Counted from the stretch's first letter, positions 16,219-25,691 are shown. The stretch is DNA of 64,000 nucleotides from Eshraghiella crossota (GCF_025148445.1 NZ_CP102270.1:372001-436000), one strand, 5' to 3'. Notes: generated by a model not told the origin, from the sequence alone. A program made the numbers and translations.

Positions 16219-17376
16219 ATGTTTGAAAAATATGAATACGCAGAAATTACAATAGAAGAACTGGCAGATATCCACCCATCCCTTTACAGATTTTGCGATG
16301 TAAGGGACGAAGTATCATACCGCTACGGCTCCATTCCCAAGGCCGAAAATATAAGCAACATTGTTGAACTGGCAGAGGAGGGAAAGCTTGATAAAAATAT
16401 TTCATACGTTTTGTATTGTATGAAAGGAATACAGAGTATGGACATGGCGTATGAGCTTCGTGGGATGGGATACGATGCCGTAAGCCTCAAAGGCGGATAT
16501 GCAGCATGGCTTACCTCATCATACAGGGAAGATTATGAGGATAAGCAGAAGGAAGTTGAGACAAGCATCCGCAAGACTTTTCATAAATGCATTTTTTCAC
16601 CTTTTGCCAAGGCAATTAATGAATACGAGCTTTTGAAACCGGGAGATAAGGTTGCCGTATGCATATCCGGAGGGAAAGATTCCATGCTTATGGCAAAGTT
16701 ATTTCAGGAGATAAAGAGACACAATAAGTTTGATTTTGAACTTGTTTTTCTTGTAATGGACCCCGGCTACAGCGAGGTCAACAGGCTTGTAATAGAGAAA
16801 AACGCAAGGATGTTAGGCGTTCCCATAACCATTTTTGAGACTCAGATATTTGATGCGGTATACGATGTAAAACAGTCGCCTTGTTATCTTTGTGCCAGAA
16901 TGAGGAGAGGTTACCTTTACAGTAAGGCAAAAGAGCTTGGCTGCAATAAAATCGCATTGGGACACCACTATGATGATGTAATCGAAACAATTCTTATGGG
17001 AATGTTGTACGGTGCACAGGTACAGACTATGATGCCAAAGCTCCACAGCACCAATTTTGAAGGCATGGAGCTTATAAGACCGATGTACTACATCCGTGAG
17101 GATGACATCATGCACTGGCGTGATTTTAATAATCTTCATTTTATACAGTGCGCCTGTCATTTTACAGACACCTGTTCTTCCTGCAGGGAAGACGGCACAA
17201 CTGCTTCAAAGCGTATGGAAATAAAGCAGCTTATTAAGGATATGAAGAAAGTCAATCCTTATGTGGAGGGCAATATTTTTAAGAGCGTTTATAATGTAAG
17301 TCTGGGAACAGTAATTGAATATAAGGACAAGGATGGAGTAAAACATAATTTCCTTGAGAATTATGATGAAAAATAA
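16219..17376 (+). CDS. Rhodanese-TtcA-like fusion, probable tRNA sulfur transferase
   Basis: 385 residues from the ATG at 16219 (ATGGAG nine bases before it). The first 110 residues are a rhodanese domain with active-site VLYCMKG. The rest is a PP-loop ATPase of the TtcA/TilS type: VCISGGKDSMLMAK, then PCYLCARMRRGYLY and GHHYDDVIET, and a later Cys cluster CACHFTDTCSSC. TtcA makes 2-thiocytidine in tRNA using an Fe-S cluster and a sulfur donor. The fused rhodanese could supply the sulfur in cis; that is inference. Thioredoxin is encoded nearby. Confidence 0.82.
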   Translation: MFEKYEYAEITIEELADIHPSLYRFCDVRDEVSYRYGSIPKAENISNIVELAEEGKLDKNISYVLYCMKGIQSMDMAYELRGMGYDAVSLKGGYAAWLTSSYREDYEDKQKEVETSIRKTFHKCIFSPFAKAINEYELLKPGDKVAVCISGGKDSMLMAKLFQEIKRHNKFDFELVFLVMDPGYSEVNRLVIEKNARMLGVPITIFETQIFDAVYDVKQSPCYLCARMRRGYLYSKAKELGCNKIALGHHYDDVIETILMGMLYGAQVQTMMPKLHSTNFEGMELIRPMYYIREDDIMHWRDFNNLHFIQCACHFTDTCSSCREDGTTASKRMEIKQLIKDMKKVNPYVEGNIFKSVYNVSLGTVIEYKDKDGVKHNFLENYDEK

Positions 17377-17447
17377 CCAAAGTATTGTATAAAAAATATT
17401 TTTAGTGTAATATTGAATATTACCAAAGCAGATAAAGGAGTGAAAAT

Positions 17448-17675
17448 ATGAATCCGGCATCAATGATTAAATTAATGAAAGCAAAAAATACTTTTTCCGC
17501 TAATCATCCAAAATTCATTTCATATATAAAGGCAGTTTTCGGCACAGGAATACCTGAGGATTCTGTTATAGAGATAACGGTAACAAAGCCCGGCGGACAG
17601 CCAATGACAACCAATATTAAGGTTAAACAGAGCGATTTGGAATTAATTGAAGAATTGAAACAGATTGCGAAATAG
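17448..17675 (+). CDS. Small conserved-type protein of unknown function
   Basis: 75 residues, ribosome site AAAGGAG. Starts MNPASMIKLMKAKNTFSANH and ends in a helix (DLELIEELKQIAK); a central PEDSVIEITVTKPGG strand pair. Its stop is ten bases before the CarD-like gene. No family recognised; probably an operon partner of the CarD-like and thioredoxin genes. Confidence 0.7.
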   Translation: MNPASMIKLMKAKNTFSANHPKFISYIKAVFGTGIPEDSVIEITVTKPGGQPMTTNIKVKQSDLELIEELKQIAK

Positions 17676-17685
17676 CGGAGGATAT

Positions 17686-17967
17686 ATGTTTCAGAAAAAG
17701 GATATTATATATAATGAGACTATCGGAGTCTGTCAGGTAACGGAGGTTACAAAGCTGGTGGATAAAAGAGGCCAACCGATTATGTATTATGGACTTAAAT
17801 CTTTACAGGACGGCAGGACCGCATATATTCCCGTGGAAAATCATTCAGTTGTACTTAGAAACCTGATTGACACGGATACAGCGGTAGAACGTAAGAATAC
17901 GGGATTTAAGGACAGAAGCAGACAGGAACAGTATGAAATAAATTATGTGCTTGGAGGTATAAAATGA
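17686..17967 (+). CDS. CarD/CdnL-like RNA polymerase-interacting domain protein
   Basis: 93 residues from the ATG at 17686 (AGCGGAGGA). The sequence has the RID fold of CarD and the transcription-repair coupling factor: FQKKDIIYNETIGVCQVTEV, YYGLKSL, and TAYIPVENHSVVLRN. CarD proteins bind the beta subunit of RNA polymerase. Full CarD proteins are about 160 residues with a second, DNA-binding domain, which is absent here. Role as a stand-alone RID protein is inference. Confidence 0.7.
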   Translation: MFQKKDIIYNETIGVCQVTEVTKLVDKRGQPIMYYGLKSLQDGRTAYIPVENHSVVLRNLIDTDTAVERKNTGFKDRSRQEQYEINYVLGGIK

Positions 17968-18272
17968 TGTTAAAGCATGTTAGTGTAGAAGATTTTGAAG
18001 ATGAAGTTCTGAAATCAGATGTAAAAGTCCTTGTGGATTTTTATGCTGACTGGTGCGGACCATGCAAAATGATGGCACCCGTACTTGAAGAAATTGCAGA
18101 AAACAATAATGGTTTTAAAATTGTTAAACTGAACGTTGATGAAAATATGTCAATAGCAGAGAAGTATAACATTATGTCAATTCCTGCACTTTTTGTATTT
18201 GATAAAGGCGAAGTGGTTAATAAATCAATAGGCCTTATCAGTAAAAATGAAGTATTGGATTTATTAAAATAA
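17964..18272 (+). CDS. trxA: Thioredoxin
   Basis: 102 residues; the start overlaps the CarD-like stop (AAAATGATG), with GGAGG six bases before the first ATG. Contains WCGPCK (residues 30-35) and the cis-proline segment SIPALFVF. It reduces protein disulfides in the cytoplasm. Placed between the CarD-like gene and luxS in a tightly spaced run. Confidence 0.92.
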   Translation: MMLKHVSVEDFEDEVLKSDVKVLVDFYADWCGPCKMMAPVLEEIAENNNGFKIVKLNVDENMSIAEKYNIMSIPALFVFDKGEVVNKSIGLISKNEVLDLLK

Positions 18273-18294
18273 GACTTACACAGGAGAAAACATA

Positions 18295-18774
18295 ATGGAA
18301 AAGATAGCGAGCTTTACTGTAAATCACCTTGACCTGAAAACAGGTATTTATGTTTCGAGGAAAGACAGGCTGGGACCAATAACGCTTACAACCTTTGATT
18401 TAAGATTTACAAAACCTAATACGGAGCCTGTGATGGTAACAGCAGGAATACATTCCATAGAACATCTTGGCGCCACTTTTTTAAGAAACCATCCTAAGTG
18501 GAAGGACAATGTAATATATTTCGGACCGATGGGCTGCAGAACAGGTTTTTACCTGATTCTGGCAGGGGATTTAACTTCCTCCGACATAATAGGACTTCTT
18601 TGTGAACTGGCCGATTATGTTCTTGGATATGAAGGAGAGATACCGGGATATTCACCTAGGGATTGCGGCAATTACCTTGATAACAACCTTGATATGGCAA
18701 AGTATTATATGAGAAAATATAAATCAGAAGTGCTTGATAACCCTACGGAAGACAGACTTAATTACCCACAATAA
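18295..18774 (+). CDS. luxS: S-ribosylhomocysteine lyase LuxS (AI-2 synthase)
   Basis: 159 residues. Metal ligands His53 and His57 (HSIEH) and Cys124 (RDCGNYLDNN), and the catalytic Cys81 (GCRTG), are all present. LuxS splits S-ribosylhomocysteine into homocysteine and DPD, the AI-2 precursor. Ribosome site AGGAG just upstream. It ends at a two-way terminator shared with glnN. Together with the agr locus the window encodes two signalling chemistries. Confidence 0.96.
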   Translation: MEKIASFTVNHLDLKTGIYVSRKDRLGPITLTTFDLRFTKPNTEPVMVTAGIHSIEHLGATFLRNHPKWKDNVIYFGPMGCRTGFYLILAGDLTSSDIIGLLCELADYVLGYEGEIPGYSPRDCGNYLDNNLDMAKYYMRKYKSEVLDNPTEDRLNYPQ

Positions 18775-18789
18775 ATTAAAATAATAAAA

Positions 18790-18820
18790 AAGTTCCGGTT
18801 TTGATGCCGGAACTTTTTTT
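18790..18820. terminator. Bidirectional terminator between luxS and glnN
   Basis: A 9-bp stem AAGTTCCGG / CCGGAACTT with an 8-base loop, T-run on the plus side and A-run on the other. Confidence 0.9.
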
Positions 18821-18833
18821 GGAGAAATTTTTA

Positions 18834-20948
18834 TTATGCTTCAAAGAGTAACTCGCCGTATGTAGGCATAGGCCAGTATTCTGAGTCAACAAGTGTTTCA
18901 AGAATATCAACAGGAGTTCTGAGTGCTGCCATATCAGCTTTGATAACATCTCTGTAGAATTCGGCAGTGCACTTGACACATCCTTTTTCAGCTTCAGCCT
19001 GATCAGCTTTAAGAGTTGTAAGGGCTGTTTTTGCTTCTTTAAGGTAAACTGTAATCTCATCCAGAGTCTCTTTCTGTACGCTGGCATCTGCACCTGCAGA
19101 TACAACTTCATTGATTGAAGCGGCAAGCTCTGTAGTATATTTCATAACCGAAGGAAGAATATCCTTAGAAGCCATATCAATCATTGTAAGAGCTTCAATA
19201 TTGATTACCTTAGCATATGTATCATAAAGAATCTCGGCTCTTGATTCAAGTTCTACCTTATCCATAATTCCGTACTTAGAGAAAAGTGCAACGGATTTAT
19301 CTGATACAAGAGCTTCTGTAGCGTCTACCATTGATTTAAGGTTAGGAAGACCACGTTTTGCTGCTTCTTCAACCCATTCATCCGAATAACCATTTCCATT
19401 AAATACGATTCTCTGATGTTCACGCATTGTCTTTGCGATGTATTCGTCACATGCTTTTTCAAAATCGGCAGAACCTTCAAGTTCATTGGCGGCTTCGTCA
19501 AAAGCCTCGGCTACGATAGCATTTAATGTAATGTTTGGCATTGCGATTGAATCCATCGAACCAACCATACGGAATTCAAATTTATTTCCTGTAAAGGCAA
19601 ATGGTGAAGTTCTGTTTCTGTCTGTAGCATCTTTTGTCACAACAGGTACGGTGCTTATACCAAGGTTAAGTTCCTCTCCTTTAATGCAGCTTTCAGCAGA
19701 ACCTTTTTCAATAATCTGGTTTACAACATCCCCTAACTGGTCTCCAAGGTAGATAGAGATGATTGCAGGAGGTGCTTCGTTAGCTCCAAGTCTGTGGTCG
19801 TTGCCTACATCGGAAGCAGACTGACGAAGTAAATCAGAATGTCTGTCAACGGCTTTCATTATGCAGGCAAGTACAAGAAGAAACTGTCTGTTCTTGTTAG
19901 GTGTTTTACCCGGATCAAGAAGATTTATACCTGTGTTGGTTGAAAGCGACCAGTTATTATGTTTACCTGAACCATTGACACCGGCAAATGGTTTTTCATG
20001 GAGAAGACATTCAAGTCCATGTCTTTCTGCTACTTTATTAAGGGTTTCCATTGCAAGAAGGTTATTATCTACGGCAATATTGGCAGCCATGTAAATAGGA
20101 GCCATTTCGTGCTGTCCGGGAGCAACTTCGTTATGCTGGGTAGTTGCTGTGATTCCCAGTCTCCAAAGTTCACGGTTGAGGTCTTTCATAAATGAACCAA
20201 CGTTTTCTTTGATAGCACCGAAATACTGATCTTCAAGTTCCTGTCCTTTTGGAGCAGGAGCACCGAAAAGAGTTCTGCCTGTGAATTTAAGGTCTTTTCT
20301 TGCGTCAAAGCTGTCTTTGCTTATAAGGAAATATTCCTGTTCAGGACCAACGGAAGCAGTTACTTTGGTTGCTTCTGTTTCCGGGTCGAACAATTTAACA
20401 ATTCTCATAGCTTCCTTGCTTACGGCTTCCATAGATCTTAAAAGAGGTGCTTTCTTATCAAGAGTTTCTCCGGTATATGAGCAGAATACCGTAGGAATAC
20501 AAAGGACTGCACCTATTGCACCTTCCCTGATAAATGCAGGAGAAGTAACATCCCATACTGTGTAACCTCTTGCCGCACATGTTGCACGAAGTCCGCCTGA
20601 TGGGAAAGAAGAAGCGTCAGGCTCTCCCATAATGAGCTGCTTTCCTGTAAATGATGAAATAACTTTTCCGTCCTCGTCCGGATGTGTTACAAATGAATCA
20701 TGTTTCTCTGCTGTAAGGCTGGTAATTAATGGCTGGAACCAATGTGTGTAGTGTGTGGCTCCTTTTTCCTGTGCCCAGTCCTTCATTGCTTTTGCAATAA
20801 CGTCAGCGTCCTCGATGGCGAGCTGTCCACCGTTGTCCATAACGTTCTTTAGATTTGCAAATACTTTTTTAGGTAATCTTTCTTTCATCTTTGCTACTGT
20901 AAATACATTTTCAGCAAAAATGTCTTCAATCTTAAATGCTTCACTCAT
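18834..20948 (-). CDS. glnN: Type III glutamine synthetase
   Basis: 704 residues, the usual length of GSIII. Start at the ATG at 20948 (GAAAGGAAGA upstream); a longer frame exists without a ribosome site. Typical segments include GGLRATCAARGYTVWDVTSPAF, EQEYFLI, HEVAPGQHE-type motif (QHNEVAPGQHE), GVNGSGKHNNWS and RNRTSPFAFTGNKFEFR. It makes glutamine from glutamate and ammonium, the main assimilation route, and pairs functionally with the Amt/GlnK genes nearby. A terminator hairpin in its leader suggests attenuation control. Confidence 0.96.
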   Translation of the reverse strand: MSEAFKIEDIFAENVFTVAKMKERLPKKVFANLKNVMDNGGQLAIEDADVIAKAMKDWAQEKGATHYTHWFQPLITSLTAEKHDSFVTHPDEDGKVISSFTGKQLIMGEPDASSFPSGGLRATCAARGYTVWDVTSPAFIREGAIGAVLCIPTVFCSYTGETLDKKAPLLRSMEAVSKEAMRIVKLFDPETEATKVTASVGPEQEYFLISKDSFDARKDLKFTGRTLFGAPAPKGQELEDQYFGAIKENVGSFMKDLNRELWRLGITATTQHNEVAPGQHEMAPIYMAANIAVDNNLLAMETLNKVAERHGLECLLHEKPFAGVNGSGKHNNWSLSTNTGINLLDPGKTPNKNRQFLLVLACIMKAVDRHSDLLRQSASDVGNDHRLGANEAPPAIISIYLGDQLGDVVNQIIEKGSAESCIKGEELNLGISTVPVVTKDATDRNRTSPFAFTGNKFEFRMVGSMDSIAMPNITLNAIVAEAFDEAANELEGSADFEKACDEYIAKTMREHQRIVFNGNGYSDEWVEEAAKRGLPNLKSMVDATEALVSDKSVALFSKYGIMDKVELESRAEILYDTYAKVINIEALTMIDMASKDILPSVMKYTTELAASINEVVSAGADASVQKETLDEITVYLKEAKTALTTLKADQAEAEKGCVKCTAEFYRDVIKADMAALRTPVDILETLVDSEYWPMPTYGELLFEA

Positions 20949-20990
20949 TGTCTCATTCTTCCTTTCAGCATAAATATTTCTATCTCTGTA

Positions 20991-21066
20991 TAAAAAAATA
21001 AAGGTGCCCAATAATTGGACACCTTTGTCTTGTGGTAAGAATACTACAACAAAATATAAAAATCAA
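20991..21066 (-). promoter_or_regulatory. glnN promoter followed by a leader terminator (attenuator)
   Basis: On the minus strand TTGATT, 17 bp, TATTCT form a promoter. The transcript would begin near 21035 and quickly meet a hairpin (AAAGGTG / CACCTTT outer arms at 21020-21026 and 21000-21006, CCAA/TTGG inside) followed by a T-rich run (20991-20999). The hairpin lies between promoter and glnN, so transcription must read through it. Antitermination of nitrogen genes is known in clostridia, but no ANTAR two-hairpin motif could be confirmed here. Confidence 0.6.
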
Positions 21067-21099
21067 GAACTTTTTTTATTTTATTAATATTTTTTTAAT

Positions 21100-22179
21100 T
21101 CAGTTACTGATTTCAGTTATTAATTTGGCATGAACCATGTGTCTTTCCTTGGATGTCGAATCTGACTGGCAGGTGTAAAGAGTAAGCAGCCTGTCATTTG
21201 GTTCAGCAAAATATCCTGTCTCATAAAGCTGCTTTTGTCTCATGTGGTTGAGATAACTTTTCTTAGTCTCGTCATCCGAGATTAGAACGAGAAAAGATTC
21301 AGGGTCACTGTCATAATATGTATCTACTACAGAGAATATTTGGTATACGAGTACTCTTCCTTTCTGGTAAATATAGATATAGTTGTTAAAATTATCCTGA
21401 TTCTTCTGATAAAATTCAGGATCATCATATTTCAGAAGGTTGGCAAACATACTGCCGTCATTCATGTGATGACCATATATGGTAAAATGTTGTTCATCAA
21501 GACTCCTGTCATTTCTGTAATCAAGATATATCGCACCTGACCACGCTTCATTTTGTGAAATATCATAATGCAGGTAGTAATCATTATCAGGACCTTGGAC
21601 GATAGGGTAACTTATGCCGACTGACGGAATCTGAATCCATCCGGCACATGCATCATTGATTTGTAAAAGTTTATCAAAATCAATTGCAAGACCCGGGTTA
21701 ATATTTTTGTATTTATCTGTACTCAAATCGGGTGTGGAGGTATTTTCTTCAATAACGGAATTATTAATTTCACTGTTATGGCGGCGCTCTCTTGCATATC
21801 CTATATAACGTGAAATTATCTGGTACATACAAAATACCATCACACACGTTAAAATAAAGATTATTATATAACGTCTGATATCAAATTTTGTAATATGAAA
21901 CTTTCTGTCATCAGGAGTAAGTATATAATTATCATAATCATCAGGGACAGCCTCAGCAGGGATTATTTCAAAATCATCATCCGATGTGGTCTGCTCTGTG
22001 GTATCGGTATTTTCAATTTCATTATCGGGTTGGACGGGAGGCTCATTTTCTTCTGAAACATTCTGAATATTAGGGGCAGCGTCGGAATCCGCCGCTGCCC
22101 CATCAATGGTATCAGAATCAATTTCTATAACCTCTATATCCGTAGAATCTTCTTCTATATCAATTTCAGGCTCTTTCAT
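21100..22179 (-). CDS. Class B sortase with long acidic N-terminal extension
   Basis: 359 residues. The first 110 are acidic and disordered (many Asp, Glu, Thr), then one membrane segment (IIIFILTCVMVFCMYQII), then the sortase domain: WIQIPSVGISYPIVQG, TIYGHHMNDGSMFANL with catalytic His, LLTLYTCQSD with catalytic Cys and KERHMVHAKL with Arg. Class B sortases anchor proteins or assemble surface structures. No substrate with a sorting signal is visible beside it, and the cytoplasmic acidic tail is unusual in length. Confidence 0.88.
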   Translation of the reverse strand: MKEPEIDIEEDSTDIEVIEIDSDTIDGAAADSDAAPNIQNVSEENEPPVQPDNEIENTDTTEQTTSDDDFEIIPAEAVPDDYDNYILTPDDRKFHITKFDIRRYIIIFILTCVMVFCMYQIISRYIGYARERRHNSEINNSVIEENTSTPDLSTDKYKNINPGLAIDFDKLLQINDACAGWIQIPSVGISYPIVQGPDNDYYLHYDISQNEAWSGAIYLDYRNDRSLDEQHFTIYGHHMNDGSMFANLLKYDDPEFYQKNQDNFNNYIYIYQKGRVLVYQIFSVVDTYYDSDPESFLVLISDDETKKSYLNHMRQKQLYETGYFAEPNDRLLTLYTCQSDSTSKERHMVHAKLITEISN

Positions 22180-22204
22180 ATATTATACCATTATTATCCG
22201 TGAT

Positions 22205-23068
22205 TCAGGCTTTTCCTACTGAACCGAATAATTCCATTTTTTCTTTAACTGTTGCTTTGATTGCTTCAAAACCAGGAGCAAGAAGTTTACGAGGGTCAAA
22301 TCCCTTACCTTCAAGGTCCTTACCTGCTTCAATATACTTACGTGTAGCATCAGCAAATGAAAGCTGACATTCTGTATTAACGTTAATCTTAGCAACGCCA
22401 AGAGAGATTGCTTTCTTAATCATATCAGCAGGGATGCCTGTACCGCCATGAAGAACGAGTGGCTTCTCACCTGTTAATTCCTTGATTGCAGCAAGAGTCT
22501 CAAAGCTGAGTCCCTGCCAGTTAGCTGGGTATTTACCATGGATGTTACCGATTCCGGCTGCAAGCATTGTTACACCGAGGTCAGCAACTGACTTACATTC
22601 GTTAGGATCAGCACATTCACCCATACCGATAACGCCGTCTTCTTCACCGCCGATTGAACCAACTTCTGCTTCAAGGGACATTCCCATAGCACGTGTAACA
22701 GAAACTAATTCTTTAGTCTTAGCAACGTTCTCTTCAATTGGGTAGTGTGAACCATCGAACATGATTGATGTAAAGCCTGCCTTAATACACTTATAACATC
22801 CTTCGTATGTTCCGTGATCAAGGTGTAATGCAACAGGAACTGTAATTCCTAAGCTTTCATCCATAGCCTTAACCATAGCGGCAACAGTTTCAAAACCTGC
22901 CATATATTTGCCGGCACCTTCTGATACACCAAGGATAACCGGTGAATTTAATTCCTGAGCTGTAAGAAGAACAGCTTTAGTCCATTCAAGGTTATTAATA
23001 TTGAACTGGCCTACTGCATATTTGCCAGCAACTGCTTTTTTAAGCATATCTTCTGCTGTAACTAACAT
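22205..23068 (-). CDS. fba: Class II fructose-bisphosphate aldolase
   Basis: 287 residues, ribosome site GGAGG before the ATG. Zinc ligands and active-site segments are visible: VALHLDHGTYEGC, EAEVGSIGGEEDG, GNIHGKY, LVLHGGTGI and KINVNTEC. It interconverts fructose 1,6-bisphosphate and the triose phosphates in glycolysis. Codon use is biased as in highly expressed genes. Single gene with cyclophilin upstream. Confidence 0.95.
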   Translation of the reverse strand: MLVTAEDMLKKAVAGKYAVGQFNINNLEWTKAVLLTAQELNSPVILGVSEGAGKYMAGFETVAAMVKAMDESLGITVPVALHLDHGTYEGCYKCIKAGFTSIMFDGSHYPIEENVAKTKELVSVTRAMGMSLEAEVGSIGGEEDGVIGMGECADPNECKSVADLGVTMLAAGIGNIHGKYPANWQGLSFETLAAIKELTGEKPLVLHGGTGIPADMIKKAISLGVAKINVNTECQLSFADATRKYIEAGKDLEGKGFDPRKLLAPGFEAIKATVKEKMELFGSVGKA

Positions 23069-23128
23069 AAATAATTACCTCCAAAATTAATTTTTAATTA
23101 TTATAGCATACAAATTTCCAATGCACAA

Positions 23129-23653
23129 TTATTTAATTGTAACAGGTTCATCATATTCTACGCCAAAAGTATCTACTGTGACGGATTTAATCATCTGATC
23201 TTCCATTGGCCTGTCATTCCAGTCGGTACGAACATCCGCGATGGTATTGATAACATCAAGACCATTTATAACCTTGCCAAAAGCAGCGTAAGAGCCGTCA
23301 AGATGAGGGGATGTCTCATGCATTATAAAGAACTGTGAACCGGCAGAATCAGGATCCATAGCTCTTGCCATGGAAAGGACACCTGGTGTATGCTTAAGGT
23401 CATTAGTAAAACCATTATTAGAGAATTCACCCTTGATTGAGTAACCGGGGCCGCCCATGCCTGTACCCTGTGGGTCGCCACCCTGAATCATAAAACCTTT
23501 GATTACACGATGGAAAATAAGTCCGTCATAGAAACCTTTCTTAACAAGACTTATAAAATTGTTGACGGTATTAGGTGCAATATCAGGATATAATTCAGCC
23601 TCAAAAATGCTGCCGTCATTCATTTCAAATTTAACAATAGGATTTTTAGCCAT
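23129..23653 (-). CDS. Cyclophilin-type peptidyl-prolyl isomerase
   Basis: 174 residues. Diagnostic segments: GLIFHRVIKGFMIQGGDPQG, GGPGYSIKGEF, LSMARAMDPDSAGSQFFI and AAFGKVINGLDV, with the active-site Arg in FHRV. No signal peptide, so it acts in the cytoplasm. Ribosome site AAAGGAA upstream. Divergent from the GNAT gene at 23720. Confidence 0.94.
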   Translation of the reverse strand: MAKNPIVKFEMNDGSIFEAELYPDIAPNTVNNFISLVKKGFYDGLIFHRVIKGFMIQGGDPQGTGMGGPGYSIKGEFSNNGFTNDLKHTPGVLSMARAMDPDSAGSQFFIMHETSPHLDGSYAAFGKVINGLDVINTIADVRTDWNDRPMEDQMIKSVTVDTFGVEYDEPVTIK

Positions 23654-23719
23654 TTTTAAATTCCTTTCAGTAGAATAATTATAATCAGTTACATTTTAAC
23701 ATAATAAGAGGTCAAGTCA

Positions 23720-24448
23720 ATGTTAAAAAAAATCAATATTTACAGTGATAAAGATATTTTATATATCACAGATGATGAAAAAGAAGCAGAAAAATTATTA
23801 AAAGAAAAAGAAGCAGTACTTTTTGTATGTGAAAATCCCGAAAATGCTCCGTTTATACAGGGCTGCCGCTTTGTTACGGATACAGAGGGCATGAAAGACC
23901 ACGGATACCTTGCAATGGTATACAGCAGATATAAAAATATACCGTTGCAAATCCTTGAAACAGAAAGAACTTACGTCAGGGAAATTACGACAGATGATGT
24001 GAAGGCACTGTATTCGCTGTATGATGATGAGGCTTTAAAATATGTGGAGCCGCTTTACGAATATGATGAAGAAGTTATTTTTACAAAAAAATATATTGAA
24101 AATATGTATGGATTCTACGGATACGGTTTGTGGCTTGTTTTTGAAAAAGAAACAGATGAACTGATTGGCAGAGCGGGAATAGAAATAAGAAACATAGACG
24201 GAGCAGATAAAAATGAACTCGCATATATTATCAGAAAAGATTACAGGCGGAAAGGTTATGGTTATGAAGTATGTAAAGCTATATTAAATTATGCTTTTAC
24301 AAAACTTTCTATGGATGAAGTGATGATTGTGATTGAAAAAGATAATGTTCCGTCAATTAATATGGCGGACAGGATAGGAGCAACTCCTATAGCACTGTCC
24401 GCCGTAAATGGTTGTGAATATATGATATTTCAATGCAGAAATAATTAA
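23720..24448 (+). CDS. GNAT acetyltransferase with an extra N-terminal domain
   Basis: 242 residues. Residues 90-242 are a RimJ/RimL-type GNAT domain: TYVREITTDDVKALY, LIGRAGIEIR, and the acetyl-CoA loop RRKGYGYEVC, with VIEKDNVPSINMADRIG after it. The first 85 residues form a separate alpha/beta piece of unknown role. Ribosome site AAGAGGTC is modest. Substrate unknown. Convergent with amt, stops one base apart. Confidence 0.82.
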   Translation: MLKKINIYSDKDILYITDDEKEAEKLLKEKEAVLFVCENPENAPFIQGCRFVTDTEGMKDHGYLAMVYSRYKNIPLQILETERTYVREITTDDVKALYSLYDDEALKYVEPLYEYDEEVIFTKKYIENMYGFYGYGLWLVFEKETDELIGRAGIEIRNIDGADKNELAYIIRKDYRRKGYGYEVCKAILNYAFTKLSMDEVMIVIEKDNVPSINMADRIGATPIALSAVNGCEYMIFQCRNN

Positions 24449-24449
24449 A

Positions 24450-25691
24450 TTACTTCTTCACAATGAAATCAGCGTAAGCATTTTCAAGACCATGTTCTGT
24501 TGGGTCAAGACCTTCAATTTCTTCAGCAGGTGTAACACGGAGACCGATTGTTTTCTTGATAATGAAGAATACAATTGTCATAGTTACGGCAACCCACGCA
24601 ACAATTGAAAGGATACCGATTAACTGTGTGCCGAGTAATTTAGCACCACCACCGTAGAAGAGACCCTTTGCAGTATATTCGCCTTTACCGGTTGCGAAGA
24701 AACCTACAAGGATTGTACCCGTAATACCGCAGCCACCGTGAACAGCTATAGCACCGACAGGATCATCAATCTTAAGTTTGTTCTCAACGAACCATACTAT
24801 GAATACTACTACAAGACCGGCAACAACACCAATAACTGCAGAACCTACAGCATCTACGCAGGCACATCCGGCTGTAATAGCTACAAGACCTGCCAATGAA
24901 CCGTTAAGAGTCATTGATACATCAGGCTTGCCGTTTCTTATCCATGTAAATACCATTACAACGATAGTTGAAACAGCAGGTGCAATTGTTGTTGTGGCAA
25001 AGATTGATGCAAGGTTAGTGTTTGATGTAGCTGCCGCACCATTGAATCCGTACCAGCCGAACCAGAGAATGAAACAACCTAAAGCACCAAGAGTAATGCT
25101 GTGTCCAAGGATTGGTTTTGGTTTTCCGTTTTCATCAAACTTACCTATTCTAGGTCCCAACATTTTGGCACCGATGAGTGCTGAAATACCACCTACAGTA
25201 TGGATACAGGCTGAACCGGCGAAATCTATGAAGCCTTTTTCAGCTAACCAGCCGCCGCCCCATACCCAGTGGGCTTCAATAGGATACACAATAAGGCTGA
25301 TTACAAAACTGTATACACAGTAAGAAATAAATTTAGTACGTTCTGCCATGGCACCTGAAACGATAGTAGCTGCCGTTGCACAGAATACTAAGTTAAATAC
25401 GAAACTACCCCAGTCAATAGCGGTAGTTCCCCAGTTAGCAGGATTTAATGGGAAATTGCTCCATCCGATAAATCCGCCATGGTCTGTACCACAAAGAAGT
25501 GAATAACCTAATAAAAGGAAAGCGACCGTTCCAAGACAGAAGTCCAAGAGGTTTTTCATAATAATATTACCTGCATTCTTTGCTCTTGTAAAACCGGTTT
25601 CTACCATTGCAAATCCGGCCTGCATAAAGAATACGAAGGCAGCACCGATAAGGTACCATACACCGTTTGTTCCAAAAAAATTACCATCCAT
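24450..25691 (-). CDS. amt: Ammonium transporter
   Basis: 413 residues with about eleven membrane segments. Start at the ATG at 25691 after AAAGGAGGA; the longer frame upstream reads into a hairpin. Recognised by FFMQAGFAMVETGFTRAKN, VYPIEAHWVWGGGW, DFAGSACIHTVGGISALIGA and AVHGGCGITGTILVG with the twin-His pore. It imports ammonium and is blocked by GlnK under nitrogen plenty. A terminator lies between glnK and this gene, so expression probably needs read-through or its own signal. Confidence 0.96.
   Translation of the reverse strand: MDGNFFGTNGVWYLIGAAFVFFMQAGFAMVETGFTRAKNAGNIIMKNLLDFCLGTVAFLLLGYSLLCGTDHGGFIGWSNFPLNPANWGTTAIDWGSFVFNLVFCATAATIVSGAMAERTKFISYCVYSFVISLIVYPIEAHWVWGGGWLAEKGFIDFAGSACIHTVGGISALIGAKMLGPRIGKFDENGKPKPILGHSITLGALGCFILWFGWYGFNGAAATSNTNLASIFATTTIAPAVSTIVVMVFTWIRNGKPDVSMTLNGSLAGLVAITAGCACVDAVGSAVIGVVAGLVVVFIVWFVENKLKIDDPVGAIAVHGGCGITGTILVGFFATGKGEYTAKGLFYGGGAKLLGTQLIGILSIVAWVAVTMTIVFFIIKKTIGLRVTPAEEIEGLDPTEHGLENAYADFIVKK

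Noticed and set aside
20991-21060. ANTAR two-hairpin target in the glnN leader
   Set aside because: Only one hairpin is present and its loop does not carry the conserved bases of ANTAR hexaloops, so no such call was made.
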